Source: Ectopseudomonas mendocina (lineage in GTDB: Bacteria; Pseudomonadota; Gammaproteobacteria; Pseudomonadales; Pseudomonadaceae). From it: a DNA stretch of 64,000 bases. The stretch is taken from contig NZ_SCFY01000015.1 in NCBI RefSeq assembly GCF_007049795.1, positions 1-64,000 on the forward strand. Direction: 5' to 3'. Positions 28,426 through 37,706 of this stretch are shown one piece after another; within the stretch, counting starts at the first letter, position 1; the number at the start of each line of letters is the position of its first letter. The position numbers and the translations under genes are program-made. Below the pieces are notes generated by a model. It did not search any database and had not been told where the DNA came from. It saw only the letters and a program-made list of their open reading frames with translations.

Positions 28426-29325
28426 TCAATCCAGGTAACCCAGCGAACGCAGGGCGCGTTCGTCGTCGGACCAGCCACCTTTGACCTTGACCCAGAGGTT
28501 GAGCATCACCTTGGAGTCGAACATGGTTTCCATGTCCTTGCGCGCTTCCTGGCCGATGCGTTTGATGCGCTCGCCCTTGTCGCCGATGATGATCTTCTTC
28601 TGTCCGTCGCGCTCCACCAGGATCAGACCATGGATATGCAGGATACGGCCTTCCTGTTTGAATTCCTCGATCTCTACGGTGATCTGGTACGGCAGCTCGG
28701 CACCGAGCTGGCGCATGATCTTCTCGCGGATCAGCTCGGCCGCCAGGAAGCGGCTGGAACGGTCGGTGATCTGGTCTTCCGGGTAGAAATGCTCGGACTC
28801 CGGCAGGCGCTCGCCTACCAGCTTCTCCAGGGTGTCGAGGTTCTGCCCCTGCAGCGCGGAGATCGGTACGATCTCGGCTTGCGGCAATTGCTCGGCCAGC
28901 CAGCCCAGGTGCGGCAGCAGCTCGCTCTTGTCTTCCAGGCGGTCGGATTTGTTCACCGCCAGCAGGATCGGACATTTGACGTGCTGCACCTTCTCCAGCA
29001 CCAGTTGATCTTCGTCGGTCCAGCGCATGCGGTCGACCACGAACACCACGACATCAACGTCTTTCAGCGCGGTGGAGGCGCTACGGTTCATGTAGCGGTT
29101 GAGTGCCTTATCGTTCTGCTTGTGCAGGCCGGGCGTGTCGACGTAGACGGCCTGAATCTCGCCCTCGGTCTTGATCCCGAGCATGTTGTGGCGGGTGGTC
29201 TGCGGTTTACGCGAAGTGATCGCCAACTTCTGCCCGAGGATGTGGTTGAGCAGCGTCGACTTGCCCACGTTGGGCCGGCCGACGATGGCGACGTAGCCGC
29301 AACGGGTCACAGGTGCATCAGTCAT
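28426..29325 (-). CDS. era: GTPase Era
   Basis: The 299-residue Ras-like GTPase with a C-terminal KH domain binds the 3' end of 16S rRNA and helps mature the 30S subunit. G motifs are visible: GRPNVGKS (about residues 16-23), DTPGLH, NKSD and SALQ. The KH domain carries [14 protein letters not shown] chose ATG 29325, where GGAG lies seven bases upstream. ATG 29331, two codons earlier, is too close to that site. The start lies within the end of rnc (8-base overlap), the conserved rnc-era arrangement. Confidence 0.97.
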   Translation of the reverse strand: MTDAPVTRCGYVAIVGRPNVGKSTLLNHILGQKLAITSRKPQTTRHNMLGIKTEGEIQAVYVDTPGLHKQNDKALNRYMNRSASTALKDVDVVVFVVDRMRWTDEDQLVLEKVQHVKCPILLAVNKSDRLEDKSELLPHLGWLAEQLPQAEIVPISALQGQNLDTLEKLVGERLPESEHFYPEDQITDRSSRFLAAELIREKIMRQLGAELPYQITVEIEEFKQEGRILHIHGLILVERDGQKKIIIGDKGERIKRIGQEARKDMETMFDSKVMLNLWVKVKGGWSDDERALRSLGYLD

Positions 29326-30007
29326 TGCCATTCTCCACCCCGAGGGCGATCAGCGCCGCAGCCGCAGCGACCTGCTCGGCGATACGCCGGCTGCCGCCCT
29401 GGCCCAGGGTCTTTTCATTGAGCAGGGAAACCTGGCACTCGACCATGAAGGTACGGCAGTGCGGCTCGCCCTGTACGTCTACCACCTCGTAACGAGGCAG
29501 CTCGCAGGCACGCGATTGCAGGAACTCCTGCAGGCGCGTTTTCGGGTCCTTGTTGGTGTCGACCAGGGTCAGGCCATCCAGCTCGCCGGTCAGCCAGTCC
29601 AGCACGCGCTCGCGCGCCGCTTCCATCCCGGCATCCAGGTAGATGGCGCCGATCAGCGCCTCCAGGGCATCGGCCAGAATCGACTCACGGCGGAAACCGC
29701 CGCTCTTCAGCTCACCGGAACCCAGGCGCAGGTATTCGCCCAGCTCGAAACCGCGCGCCAACACGGCCAGCGTCTCGCCCTTGACCAGGCGTGCGCGCAG
29801 GCGCGACAGCTGGCCTTCGCGGGCTTGCGGGAAGCGCTCGAACAGCGCTTCACCGGCGACGAAATTGAGAATGGCATCACCGAGAAATTCCAGCCGCTCA
29901 TTGTTGCGGCCGGCGAAACTGCGATGGGTCAGGGCCAGGACCATCAGGTCCTGATCCTTGAAGCTATAGCCGAGCTTGCGCTCGAGGCGGGACAGATTGG
30001 GAGTCAC
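29318..30007 (-). CDS. rnc: Ribonuclease III
   Basis: The 229-residue double-strand-specific endonuclease processes rRNA precursors and many mRNAs. The catalytic signature [11 protein letters not shown] lies at about residues 37-47, a second acidic cluster is in [16 protein letters not shown], and the C-terminal third is a double-stranded RNA-binding domain ([11 protein letters not shown] ... [16 protein letters not shown]). It overlaps era downstream and the DUF4845 gene upstream by four bases (ATGA), so all are one transcript. Confidence 0.97.
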   Translation of the reverse strand: MTPNLSRLERKLGYSFKDQDLMVLALTHRSFAGRNNERLEFLGDAILNFVAGEALFERFPQAREGQLSRLRARLVKGETLAVLARGFELGEYLRLGSGELKSGGFRRESILADALEALIGAIYLDAGMEAARERVLDWLTGELDGLTLVDTNKDPKTRLQEFLQSRACELPRYEVVDVQGEPHCRTFMVECQVSLLNEKTLGQGGSRRIAEQVAAAAALIALGVENGND

Positions 30008-30381
30008 GGCATCCGTACACGAAATTCTTTGTCGAAATTCACCACCAGATCGAGGTTCTCGATCAGCGGCTCGCGTTTTTCATACTTGAGGTGGACCAGA
30101 AACTCATTGTTCTCCACCTTGACCTGCAGAGCGTCGCGCATGTTCAGGTCACGAATGTTGTTGACCTGCATGCCTTTGCTCACATGGTTGTAAAACTCAC
30201 CGACGGTGCGTACATCCGACGCCTTGTCGGTTTCCACCGAAGTGATGATCTTCTCCAGCGACATGTAGTCGAGATAGTGGGGCATCACCTTGAAGGCAGT
30301 GCTGGCGAAGAATGCCACCACGGCCAGAACCACCAGCCAACCCAGAATGGAAAGCCCCTGCTGCGAGCGCGCGAAAGTCAT
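30004..30381 (-). CDS. DUF4845 membrane protein
   Basis: The 125-residue protein has one N-terminal membrane helix ([21 protein letters not shown]) preceded by a GLSILG segment that looks pilin-like, and a small extracytoplasmic domain. It matches the DUF4845 family that sits between lepB and rnc in Pseudomonas; the function is unknown. ATG 30381 follows GGGG at six bases; a start twelve bases earlier is possible. It overlaps rnc by four bases. Confidence 0.88.
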   Translation of the reverse strand: MTFARSQQGLSILGWLVVLAVVAFFASTAFKVMPHYLDYMSLEKIITSVETDKASDVRTVGEFYNHVSKGMQVNNIRDLNMRDALQVKVENNEFLVHLKYEKREPLIENLDLVVNFDKEFRVRMP

Positions 30382-30469
30382 GTGTATCCCCATTAGACGG
30401 TCTTGTTGGAAAGCCTGACGGCTAGACTATTTATAGCCTGTGGCGCTGCATTGAACAGCGCGCCAGTGC

Positions 30470-31324
30470 TCAATGAATCAGGCCGACCCGAGAGAAGTTG
30501 GGCAGATTGCTGGTCTTGGGTTCCGGCCAGCTCATCCAGATGGCGAAGGCCTTGCCGACGATATGGTCGTCTGGGACCATGCCCCACAGCTCCTGAGGAA
30601 TATGACGATCGCGCCAGTAACGGCTGTCGTTGGAGTTGTCACGGTTGTCGCCCATCATGAAGTAGTGCCCTTCCGGCACCACCCATTGGCCGCCGGGCTC
30701 GCGGCGCATGCGGGTCATTTCCTTGCGGATGGTGTGTTCGACCTGGCCCAGACGCTCCTGATAGAGCATCGCACCACCCAGGCTGCCCGGCTCCTCACCG
30801 ATCAGCTTCTCGGCCACCGGCTCGCCATTGATCAGCAGACGCTTGCCCTGGGTGTACTCGATGCGATCACCCGGCAGCCCCACCACGCGCTTGATGTAGT
30901 TGATGGTCGGGTCGCTGGGATAGCGGAACACCATCACATCGCCGCGCTGCGGGTTATCCACCTCGATGATCTTCTCGTCGATCACCGGCAGACGAATGCC
31001 GTAGGCGAACTTGTTGACCAGGATGAAATCGCCTACTTCCAGGGTCGGCTTCATCGACCCGGAAGGAATCTGGAATGGTTCGACCAGAAACGAGCGCAGC
31101 ACCAGCACGATGGCCAGCACCGGGAAGAAGGATTTGCCGTACTCGACCAGCAAGGGCTCCTTGCTCAGACGTTCCAGCACCCTGTCGTCAGGATCGTCGA
31201 CCCGTCCCTGGTACGCCGCAATCGCCGCACGGCGGCGCGGAGCCAGAAGAATCAGATCGATCAGGGCCAGGAAGCCGCAGACGGCGACCGCGATAACCAA
31301 CAGGAGCGGGAAATTGATCGACAT
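30470..31324 (-). CDS. lepB: Signal peptidase I (LepB)
   Basis: The 284-residue inner-membrane protease removes signal peptides from Sec- and Tat-exported proteins. Two N-terminal hydrophobic segments (about 5-28 and 67-79) precede the periplasmic domain. The catalytic Ser 90 is in PSGSMKPTL and Lys 145 in YIKRVVGLPGD, with the later box GDNRDNSNDSRYWR. It follows lepA by six bases in the lepA-lepB-DUF4845-rnc-era-recO-pdxJ operon. Confidence 0.97.
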   Translation of the reverse strand: MSINFPLLLVIAVAVCGFLALIDLILLAPRRRAAIAAYQGRVDDPDDRVLERLSKEPLLVEYGKSFFPVLAIVLVLRSFLVEPFQIPSGSMKPTLEVGDFILVNKFAYGIRLPVIDEKIIEVDNPQRGDVMVFRYPSDPTINYIKRVVGLPGDRIEYTQGKRLLINGEPVAEKLIGEEPGSLGGAMLYQERLGQVEHTIRKEMTRMRREPGGQWVVPEGHYFMMGDNRDNSNDSRYWRDRHIPQELWGMVPDDHIVGKAFAIWMSWPEPKTSNLPNFSRVGLIH

Positions 31325-31330
31325 AGAGCC

Positions 31331-33130
31331 TTAGCTATCCAACCTGAGCACGGCGAGGAAGGCTTCCTGTGGGATCTCCACGTTACCGACCTGCTTCATG
31401 CGTTTCTTACCGGCCTTCTGCTTCTCGAGCAGCTTCTTCTTACGGCTCACGTCGCCACCGTAACATTTGGCCAGTACGTTCTTTCTGAGCGCCTTGACAG
31501 TGGTCCGCGCGATGATCTGACCGCCGATGGCTGCCTGGATCGCCACATCGAACATCTGCCGAGGAATCAGTTCCTTCATCTTCTCGGTCAAGGCACGGCC
31601 CTTGTAGGCCGCGTTGTCGCGGTGAACGATCAAGGCCAGAGCATCGACCTTGTCGCCGTTGATCAGTACGTCCAGCTTGACCAGGTTGGCAGACTGGTAG
31701 CGGTCGAAATGATAGTCCAGCGACGCATAACCACGGCTGGTCGACTTCAGACGGTCGAAGAAGTCCAGCACCACTTCGTTCATCGGCAGGTCGTAGCGAA
31801 CCTGAACCTGCGACCCGAGAAATTGCATGTCGCGCTGCACACCACGCTTCTCGATGCACAAGGTGATGACGTTACCCAGGTGTTCCTGCGGCACCAGGAT
31901 GGTCGCGGTGACTATCGGCTCGCGGAAGTCGGCCACTGCCGAAACGTCCGGCAACTTGGACGGGTTGTCCACGGTGATGGTTTCACCCGTCTTGAGCTCG
32001 ATCTCGTAGATTACACTCGGCGCAGTGGTGATCAGGTCCAGGTCGTACTCGCGCTCCAGGCGCTCCTGGATAATCTCCATGTGCAGCATGCCGAGGAAGC
32101 CGCAACGGAAACCGAAGCCCAGGGCATCGGAGCTTTCCGGCGCGTACTGCAGCGATGAATCGTTGAGAGTCAACTTCTGCAGGGCATCGCGGAAGTCCTC
32201 GAAATCGTCTGAGCTGACCGGGAACAGGCCGGCGTAGACCTGCGGCTGGATTTTCTTGAAGCCCGGCAGTACTTCGACTTCGGGCGTCGAGGACAGGGTC
32301 AGGGTGTCACCCACCGGCGCACCGTGAATATCCTTGATGCTGGCGATGATGAAGCCCACTTCACCGGCTTTGAGATCAGCAGTAGCGGTGTGTTTCGGGG
32401 TGAATACACCGACGCTGTCGACCAGGTGCACCTTGCCGGTGGACTTGACCAGAATCTTGTCGCCCTTCTTCACGCGGCCCTGGCGCACGCGCACCAGCGA
32501 GACCACGCCCAGATAATTGTCGAACCAGGAATCGATGATCAACGCCTGCAGCGGCGCATCGATCTCGCCGGTCGGCGCCGGAATGGTCTGCACCAGGCGT
32601 TCGAGCACCTCGTCCACGCCCATGCCGCTCTTGGCGCTGCAGGCTACGGCGTCGGTGGCGTCGATGCCGATGATCTTCTCGATCTCGTCCTTGACGCGAT
32701 CCGGGTCGGCCTGCGGCAAGTCCATCTTGTTCAGCACGGGCATCACTTCCAGCCCCTGCTCGATGGCGGTGTAGCAGTTGGCAACCGACTGCGCCTCGAC
32801 GCCCTGCCCGGCATCGACCACCAGCAATGCACCTTCGCATGCCGCCAGCGAGCGCGAGACTTCGTAGGTGAAGTCGACGTGGCCGGGCGTATCGATGAAG
32901 TTCAGCTGGTAGGTCTTGCCGTCATTAGCCTTGTAGTGAAGGGTGACGCTGTGGGCCTTGATGGTGATGCCGCGCTCACGTTCCAGGTCCATGGAGTCCA
33001 GAACCTGAGCCTCCATTTCACGCGCGGTGAGACCGCCGCACATCTGGATGAAACGATCAGCCAAGGTGGACTTGCCGTGGTCAATGTGGGCAATGATGGA
33101 AAAATTGCGGATATGACTCAGGTCACTCAC
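31331..33130 (-). CDS. lepA: Elongation factor 4 (LepA)
   Basis: The 599-residue translational GTPase resembles EF-G without domain IV and acts in 30S biogenesis and back-translocation. G1 AHIDHGKS lies at residues 14-21, DTPGHVDF and NKMDLPQ follow, and the LepA-specific C-terminal domain ends the protein ([20 protein letters not shown], then a basic [15 protein letters not shown]). First gene of its operon: a terminator for the upstream mucD transcript lies about 110 bases before it, so it has its own promoter. Confidence 0.98.
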   Translation of the reverse strand: MSDLSHIRNFSIIAHIDHGKSTLADRFIQMCGGLTAREMEAQVLDSMDLERERGITIKAHSVTLHYKANDGKTYQLNFIDTPGHVDFTYEVSRSLAACEGALLVVDAGQGVEAQSVANCYTAIEQGLEVMPVLNKMDLPQADPDRVKDEIEKIIGIDATDAVACSAKSGMGVDEVLERLVQTIPAPTGEIDAPLQALIIDSWFDNYLGVVSLVRVRQGRVKKGDKILVKSTGKVHLVDSVGVFTPKHTATADLKAGEVGFIIASIKDIHGAPVGDTLTLSSTPEVEVLPGFKKIQPQVYAGLFPVSSDDFEDFRDALQKLTLNDSSLQYAPESSDALGFGFRCGFLGMLHMEIIQERLEREYDLDLITTAPSVIYEIELKTGETITVDNPSKLPDVSAVADFREPIVTATILVPQEHLGNVITLCIEKRGVQRDMQFLGSQVQVRYDLPMNEVVLDFFDRLKSTSRGYASLDYHFDRYQSANLVKLDVLINGDKVDALALIVHRDNAAYKGRALTEKMKELIPRQMFDVAIQAAIGGQIIARTTVKALRKNVLAKCYGGDVSRKKKLLEKQKAGKKRMKQVGNVEIPQEAFLAVLRLDS

Positions 33131-33240
33131 AGATCAACACTCAAAGAAGGCACAGGCAAGACGCTTGCCGAAAATAGCCGCGGATTGTACCCGATCCCTC
33201 GCGACCGCGTCACGTCTGCACAGCGCTGGTGCAGATACGA

Positions 33241-33266
33241 AAAAGGGCGCCCGAAAGCGCCCTTTT
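33241..33266 (-). terminator. Terminator of the algU-mucABCD operon
   Basis: AAAAGGGCGC and GCGCCCTTTT form a strong stem with a 6-base loop, followed on the minus strand by T residues. It lies 14 bases beyond the mucD stop and before lepA. Confidence 0.88.
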
Positions 33267-33279
33267 CAACGAACCCGGC

Positions 33280-34704
33280 TTATTCAGCCAGCTTGAACGT
33301 GATGAAGCTGGCACGCCCCTGACGTAGCACTCGCATGGACACCGAACGATTCTTCGGCAGTTCCTGCGCCACCTGGGTGAAGGTGCTGGTTGAATCGATG
33401 GCCTGATTGTTCAGGTGAGTGATCACGTCGCCCGGACGCAGGCCAATCATGGCTGCAGGGCCGTTGAGCACTTCCTTCACGACAACCCCGCCTTTGAGGT
33501 CGAGGCCTTTCTTCTGCTCGGCGGTCAGCTCCACCACCGTGACGCCCAGGCGGTTATTGCTACGCTCGCCACCCTGCTCGGAACCGGACGACGCCAGTTC
33601 CTGGCCTTCTTCCGGTAGCGTACCGACCGTGACGCTGAGTTTCTTGCGCGAGCCATCGCGCACCACATCCAGCTCGGCCTTCTCGCCCGGTTTCAGCCCG
33701 CCAACCAGGTGCGGCAGGTCGGCCGACATGATGATCGGCTTGCCGTTGAGGTTGAGGATGACGTCACCCACCTGCAGGCCGCCCTTGTCCGCCGGGCCGT
33801 CTTCCAGCACCTGCGCGACCAGCGCGCCAGCGGGTTTGTCCAGACCGAAGGATTCGGCCAGATCCTTGTTCACTTCCTGAATCACCACACCGAGCCAGCC
33901 GCGCGTGACCTTGCCGTCGGCCTTGAGCTGGTCGGCGACCTGCATAGCCACTTCCATCGGGATGGCGAAGGACAGCCCCATGAAACCGCCGGAACGGGTG
34001 AAGATCTGCGAGTTGATACCCACTACTTCACCTTGCAGATTGAACAGCGGACCGCCGGAGTTACCCGGGTTGATCGCCACGTCGGTCTGGATGAACGGCA
34101 CGTAGCTGTCGCTCGGCAGGTTGCGCCCCTTGGCGCTGACGATCCCGGCGGTCACCGAGTGGTCGAAGCCGAACGGTGAACCGATGGCCAGCACCCACTC
34201 GCCGACCTTCAGCTCGTCAGACTTGCCCAGACGCACCACAGGCAAATCCTTGCCCTCGACCTTGAGCAGCGCGACATCGCTGCGGGGATCGGCGCCAATC
34301 AACTTGGCTTCCAGCTCGCTGCGATCGGAGAGACGCACGATGATCTCGTCAGCATCGGCGACCACATGATTGTTAGTCATGATGTAGCCATCCGGCGAGA
34401 TGATGAAACCAGAGCCCAGCGACTGCGCCTCGCGCTGGCGGCCGCCCGGGTTGCGCGGAGCCTGCGGGATGCTGCGCTCGAAGAACTCGCGGAACATCGG
34501 CGGCAGACCTTCCAGATCAGGCATCCCTGGCTGCCCGGCAACGGCGCGCTCGGGCATCTTCTGGCGGGTACTGATATTGACGACCGCGGGCGAAGCTTCC
34601 TCTACCAGATTGGTGAAGTCTGGCAGGCTGGCCTGAGCGAACAGACTTTGCCCCCAGAGCAAGGCAACCGCCAGCAGCGGCGCAATGGACTTGAGTTTTC
34701 TCAT
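33280..34704 (-). CDS. mucD: Periplasmic serine endoprotease MucD (DegP-like)
   Basis: The 474-residue HtrA-type protease has an N-terminal signal peptide (cleavage expected near residue 25, after AQA), catalytic His 113 (TNNHVVAD), Asp 143 (DPRSDVALLK) and Ser 216 (NPGNSGGPL), and two C-terminal PDZ domains. It degrades misfolded periplasmic proteins and dampens AlgU activation by limiting the signal to AlgW. ATG 34704 gives a length equal to the P. aeruginosa protein and is preceded by GGGGAG; ATG 34722 lacks a site. Last gene of the operon. Confidence 0.95.
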   Translation of the reverse strand: MRKLKSIAPLLAVALLWGQSLFAQASLPDFTNLVEEASPAVVNISTRQKMPERAVAGQPGMPDLEGLPPMFREFFERSIPQAPRNPGGRQREAQSLGSGFIISPDGYIMTNNHVVADADEIIVRLSDRSELEAKLIGADPRSDVALLKVEGKDLPVVRLGKSDELKVGEWVLAIGSPFGFDHSVTAGIVSAKGRNLPSDSYVPFIQTDVAINPGNSGGPLFNLQGEVVGINSQIFTRSGGFMGLSFAIPMEVAMQVADQLKADGKVTRGWLGVVIQEVNKDLAESFGLDKPAGALVAQVLEDGPADKGGLQVGDVILNLNGKPIIMSADLPHLVGGLKPGEKAELDVVRDGSRKKLSVTVGTLPEEGQELASSGSEQGGERSNNRLGVTVVELTAEQKKGLDLKGGVVVKEVLNGPAAMIGLRPGDVITHLNNQAIDSTSTFTQVAQELPKNRSVSMRVLRQGRASFITFKLAE

Positions 34705-34739
34705 CGAACTACGACTCCCCATGTAAAACTCGGACACTC

Positions 34740-35195
34740 TCAACCCGCCGCTGGCACAGACACCAGCAGCGCACGTAGGACAACGGGCTGTAATAAGGGG
34801 TTCTCGGCAACGCGAGCAGCGCGCCAGCGAACCAATAGCCAACTGGCAAGCAGACCACTCAGGCCGGCGAAGATCACCAGAGGCTCGGACAGACCCAGAC
34901 CGTCCGCCAGCAGCGCAGCGGCGAACAGACCCAGAAGAGGAAGCAGATAAACCAGAAGAGAACTGCGCACCAGCAGATCTTCGCGCACACCGATGATCAC
35001 GGTGTCGCCGACGGCGAGCGGCGTTTGACTGAGGGCGCGCACGTAACCGCGCTGCCGACCTACGCCGAGACGATCCATCAACCCCTGACCGCACGCCGCA
35101 TTGGCCGAACAACTCGAGCAGGTGCTCTTGCGTAGCGTCTCGACCCAGACAGCGCCGGGCTCGAGCGCCACTACACGCCCCTGCTCTTCGATCAT
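34740..35195 (-). CDS. mucC: RseC/MucC family membrane protein
   Basis: The 151-residue protein has a cytoplasmic N-terminal segment with cysteines at about 26, 29 and 35 (CSSCSANAACGQG), then two membrane helices (roughly 78-97 and 103-121). This matches SoxR-reducing-system protein RseC, called MucC in Pseudomonas. Its role in AlgU control is modest and poorly defined. It overlaps mucB by four bases (ATGA) and precedes mucD by 35. Confidence 0.9.
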   Translation of the reverse strand: MIEEQGRVVALEPGAVWVETLRKSTCSSCSANAACGQGLMDRLGVGRQRGYVRALSQTPLAVGDTVIIGVREDLLVRSSLLVYLLPLLGLFAAALLADGLGLSEPLVIFAGLSGLLASWLLVRWRAARVAENPLLQPVVLRALLVSVPAAG

Positions 35196-36139
35196 TGGCT
35201 AGCCTGTTCAGGCACCCCGGCACGCATGGACAGGGCGATACGCTCGGCAGTACCCAAAGGAATCTCACCGACCACGGTAACCATCACGTCACCTGCATCG
35301 GTGCTCATGCGCCGCGAAACGGCAACGGTCGGCCCCAGCTGGCTGCGCGCATCATCAACAACGCTGCCTTTCAAGGGCTCAAGGAAAACCGAGAATCGTG
35401 CCAGACCATCACCGTACATCATGTAGGCGACAGAGTTATCAGAAGAAGGATCACGACGCAGCTGCGCGGCAGTCAAGGTAAAGCCTGGAGGCAACCAGTC
35501 CGAACGCCAGCTGCCTTCGGCCATGCTGTCGGCAGCACGCAAACGTACCGGACGACATCCCGAACTCGGTTGCATGGCGCTCGCTACGGGGGCGGAGGTA
35601 TCCAGCTGGGCGAATTGGAATCGCTCCAGAAGCTGACCGCGCTCGTTCAAGAGCAGGGACTTCAACGGCAGGCCGGTTTCTCGATCCAGGTGCAACTCGA
35701 AGCCGTAACGGTGCTGATCCTTGGGCGCCAACACCAGAACGTCGGCAGGACGATTGGCGATGCGCGACTGACCGGCGACACGAATGTCGTACCAGTTGCT
35801 CAGTTGCTCGGCATCCAGCTGACGGGCAGGCCAGGCTTGCCCCTCACTGACCTGATCGGCCAACGCGCCACTGACGCACTGAGCCTGACCATCGACCTTG
35901 AATACTTCCTGGGCAGGACCATCGAGCTGCAGAAGGCGCTCGCGAACTTCGCCCCCTTCTTCCACCTGATGCCACACGGCATGGGTGGAAAAACTCCCAT
36001 TGCGCTCATAGATGAACGTACCCTGGAAGCTTTGCTGGCGCTCTGCCGCAGCGAGGCGCCCGAGCAAGTCCTGCACCTCGGAGGCCTGAACCGGCAGAGC
36101 CAGCAGACCACCGAGAAGGTAGAGGGGAATCGCGCGCAT
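35192..36139 (-). CDS. mucB: Periplasmic sigma-regulatory protein MucB (RseB)
   Basis: The 315-residue exported protein has a signal peptide (MRAIPLYLLGGLLALPVQASE), then a LolA-like domain (to about 200) and a C-terminal MucB domain. It binds the periplasmic tail of MucA and protects it from AlgW; lipid or lipopolysaccharide signals release it. It starts 15 bases after mucA and overlaps mucC. Confidence 0.95.
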   Translation of the reverse strand: MRAIPLYLLGGLLALPVQASEVQDLLGRLAAAERQQSFQGTFIYERNGSFSTHAVWHQVEEGGEVRERLLQLDGPAQEVFKVDGQAQCVSGALADQVSEGQAWPARQLDAEQLSNWYDIRVAGQSRIANRPADVLVLAPKDQHRYGFELHLDRETGLPLKSLLLNERGQLLERFQFAQLDTSAPVASAMQPSSGCRPVRLRAADSMAEGSWRSDWLPPGFTLTAAQLRRDPSSDNSVAYMMYGDGLARFSVFLEPLKGSVVDDARSQLGPTVAVSRRMSTDAGDVMVTVVGEIPLGTAERIALSMRAGVPEQASQ

Positions 36140-36154
36140 GTGACTCCTTAGCGC

Positions 36155-36727
36155 TTAGCGGTTTTCCAGACTTGCAGCCCGAGCATAAGGCAGAGCGGTT
36201 TCACCGGTACCCATCACGGCTTCCTGCGCATGTTGACGCAGGTAGCTCGGCAGGCGCTGCTCATGCCAGCTGGCAGTGCCAGCTTCAGCTGCTTCGCCGA
36301 CTTCCTCGCTGCTGTTGTAACCAGCGAGCAATGCAGGACCTTGCACCTGAGGTACCGAAAGCACCGGAGAGGCTTCCTGCTGGGCCAGTTGAGCACCGCT
36401 CAGGTCATCCTGGTTATAGAAGCGCACACCCGCCAGCACTGCAACAGTCACCGACGCTGCTACGGCTACACGCCCGACGCTACGCCAGATGGGTGCTTTG
36501 CGTGTTGGAACGGCTTCGTCGGCCAGCGCCGCAGACACGGCGGATGCGATATCCAGTTGCGGCACCAACAGCTCACGATGCATGGCTGCACGGGCGACCT
36601 GGTAACGCGACCAGGTGCCACGTAGCTCGCCATCTTCGCTGGCTGCGAGCACACGCCGCAGTTCCAGTTCGTCCGCTTCGTTATCCATCACCGCGGACAG
36701 CGATTCCTGCAGGGTTTCACGACTCAT
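36155..36727 (-). CDS. mucA: Anti-sigma factor MucA
   Basis: The 190-residue single-pass inner-membrane protein has an N-terminal AlgU-binding domain (about 1-80, beginning MSRETLQESLSAVMDNEADE), one membrane helix at about 85-102 and a periplasmic tail that receives AlgW and MucB. Length is close to the 194 residues of P. aeruginosa MucA, and no frameshift or premature stop is seen, so the non-mucoid state is expected. It lies 30 bases after algU. Confidence 0.96.
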   Translation of the reverse strand: MSRETLQESLSAVMDNEADELELRRVLAASEDGELRGTWSRYQVARAAMHRELLVPQLDIASAVSAALADEAVPTRKAPIWRSVGRVAVAASVTVAVLAGVRFYNQDDLSGAQLAQQEASPVLSVPQVQGPALLAGYNSSEEVGEAAEAGTASWHEQRLPSYLRQHAQEAVMGTGETALPYARAASLENR

Positions 36728-36757
36728 GGCGTTCCTCTCTTGGCTGTCGCCGCTGCC

Positions 36758-37339
36758 TTAGGTTTCCTGCAGCAGAGGCTGCAGGGACTTATCAATTGCC
36801 TCACGTGCACGGAAGATCCGTGAACGCACTGTTCCTACCGGGCACTGCATGACACCGGCAATGTCCTCGTAACTCAGACCTTCAAACTCACGCAAGGTCA
36901 GAGCCGTGCGTAGGTCATCTGGCAACTGGGCGATGGTTCGATGCACGGTGGCTTCGATCTCGTCGCGCAGCAATGCCCGCTCCGGTGACTCGATGTCCTT
37001 GAGGCCGTGATCGCCATCGTAGAACTCCGCATCATCGCTACTTACATCACTATCCGGCGGCCGCCGACCGCGGGACACCAGATAATTCTTCGCCGTATTG
37101 ATGGCGATGCGGTACAGCCATGTATAGAACGCGCTGTCCCCGCGAAAGTTTCCAAGCGCTCGGTAGGCTTTAACGAACGCCTCCTGAGCGACATCCTGAG
37201 CCTCGTGGGTGTCGTGCACGAATCGCACGATCAAACCGAGGATCTTGTGCTGATACTTCAGCACCAACAGATCGAAGGCACGCTTGTCACCACGCTGCAC
37301 TCGCTCGACCAGTTGCTGATCATCTTCCTGGGTTAGCAT
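36758..37339 (-). CDS. algU: ECF sigma factor AlgU (sigma-22, RpoE)
   Basis: The 193-residue group 4 sigma factor of envelope stress and alginate control has region 2 (DLLVLKYQHKILGLIVRFV ... DVAQEAFVKAYRAL ... FYTWLYRIAINTAKN) and region 4 (LTLREFEGLSYEDIAGVMQC ... GTVRSRIFRAREAI). The ATG has GAGGAG five bases before it. Two AlgU-type promoters lie upstream, so it is autoregulated. First gene of algU-mucABCD, divergent from nadB. Confidence 0.98.
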   Translation of the reverse strand: MLTQEDDQQLVERVQRGDKRAFDLLVLKYQHKILGLIVRFVHDTHEAQDVAQEAFVKAYRALGNFRGDSAFYTWLYRIAINTAKNYLVSRGRRPPDSDVSSDDAEFYDGDHGLKDIESPERALLRDEIEATVHRTIAQLPDDLRTALTLREFEGLSYEDIAGVMQCPVGTVRSRIFRAREAIDKSLQPLLQET

Positions 37340-37398
37340 GCACGCTCCTCATTAGACTTGGAGGAGGCTTGCGCCCGTAAGCGAATCAGCTTGCCAAG

Positions 37399-37425
37399 AT
37401 AGACTCGGGTCTTACGCAAAAGTTC
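37399..37425 (-). promoter_or_regulatory. AlgU-dependent promoter of algU (P1-like)
   Basis: On the minus strand GAACTT (-35, 37425-37420), 16 bases, then TCTAT (-10, 37403-37399) matches the AlgU consensus GAACTT-N16-TCtga and resembles the autoregulated P1 promoter described for P. aeruginosa algU. It leaves a leader of about 50 bases. Confidence 0.8.
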
Positions 37426-37593
37426 TCCCCTCCAAGCAAGCTTCCCGCAGAGATTACTTTTCTCTGCCGGGAATGGCGCCAGCGGAACCTTTCCGCTCGC
37501 GCAAATAATCTTATCGCCGCTCATTTCCCACACCCTCCGCTGACTTCAGATGCAGGCACGCGCAAGCGCTCTCCCTTATATGGGCGACCCTCT

Positions 37594-37620
37594 ATGGAAC
37601 CTTAATGACTAAGAAAGTTC
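37594..37620 (-). promoter_or_regulatory. Second AlgU-type promoter upstream of algU
   Basis: GAACTT (37620-37615), 16 bases, TCCAT (37598-37594) on the minus strand has the exact -35 and spacing with a weaker -10. It could be the distal AlgU promoter reported for this operon in P. aeruginosa. The rest of the 367-base algU/nadB gap must also hold the nadB promoter, which I cannot place. Confidence 0.5.
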
Positions 37621-37706
37621 CCGAGCACCACGGTCGGTCATAAGCCACCTATTGTGCCGCTGCCCCTCTCTATATACTAGGGCTCGCTTTCACGCGGAAC
37701 TCGGAC

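Noticed and set aside
37333..37533. A 66-residue minus-strand open frame upstream of algU
   Set aside because: It spans the AlgU-type promoter and the leader of algU and ends over the algU start. Composition and lack of a ribosome-binding site argue against a gene.
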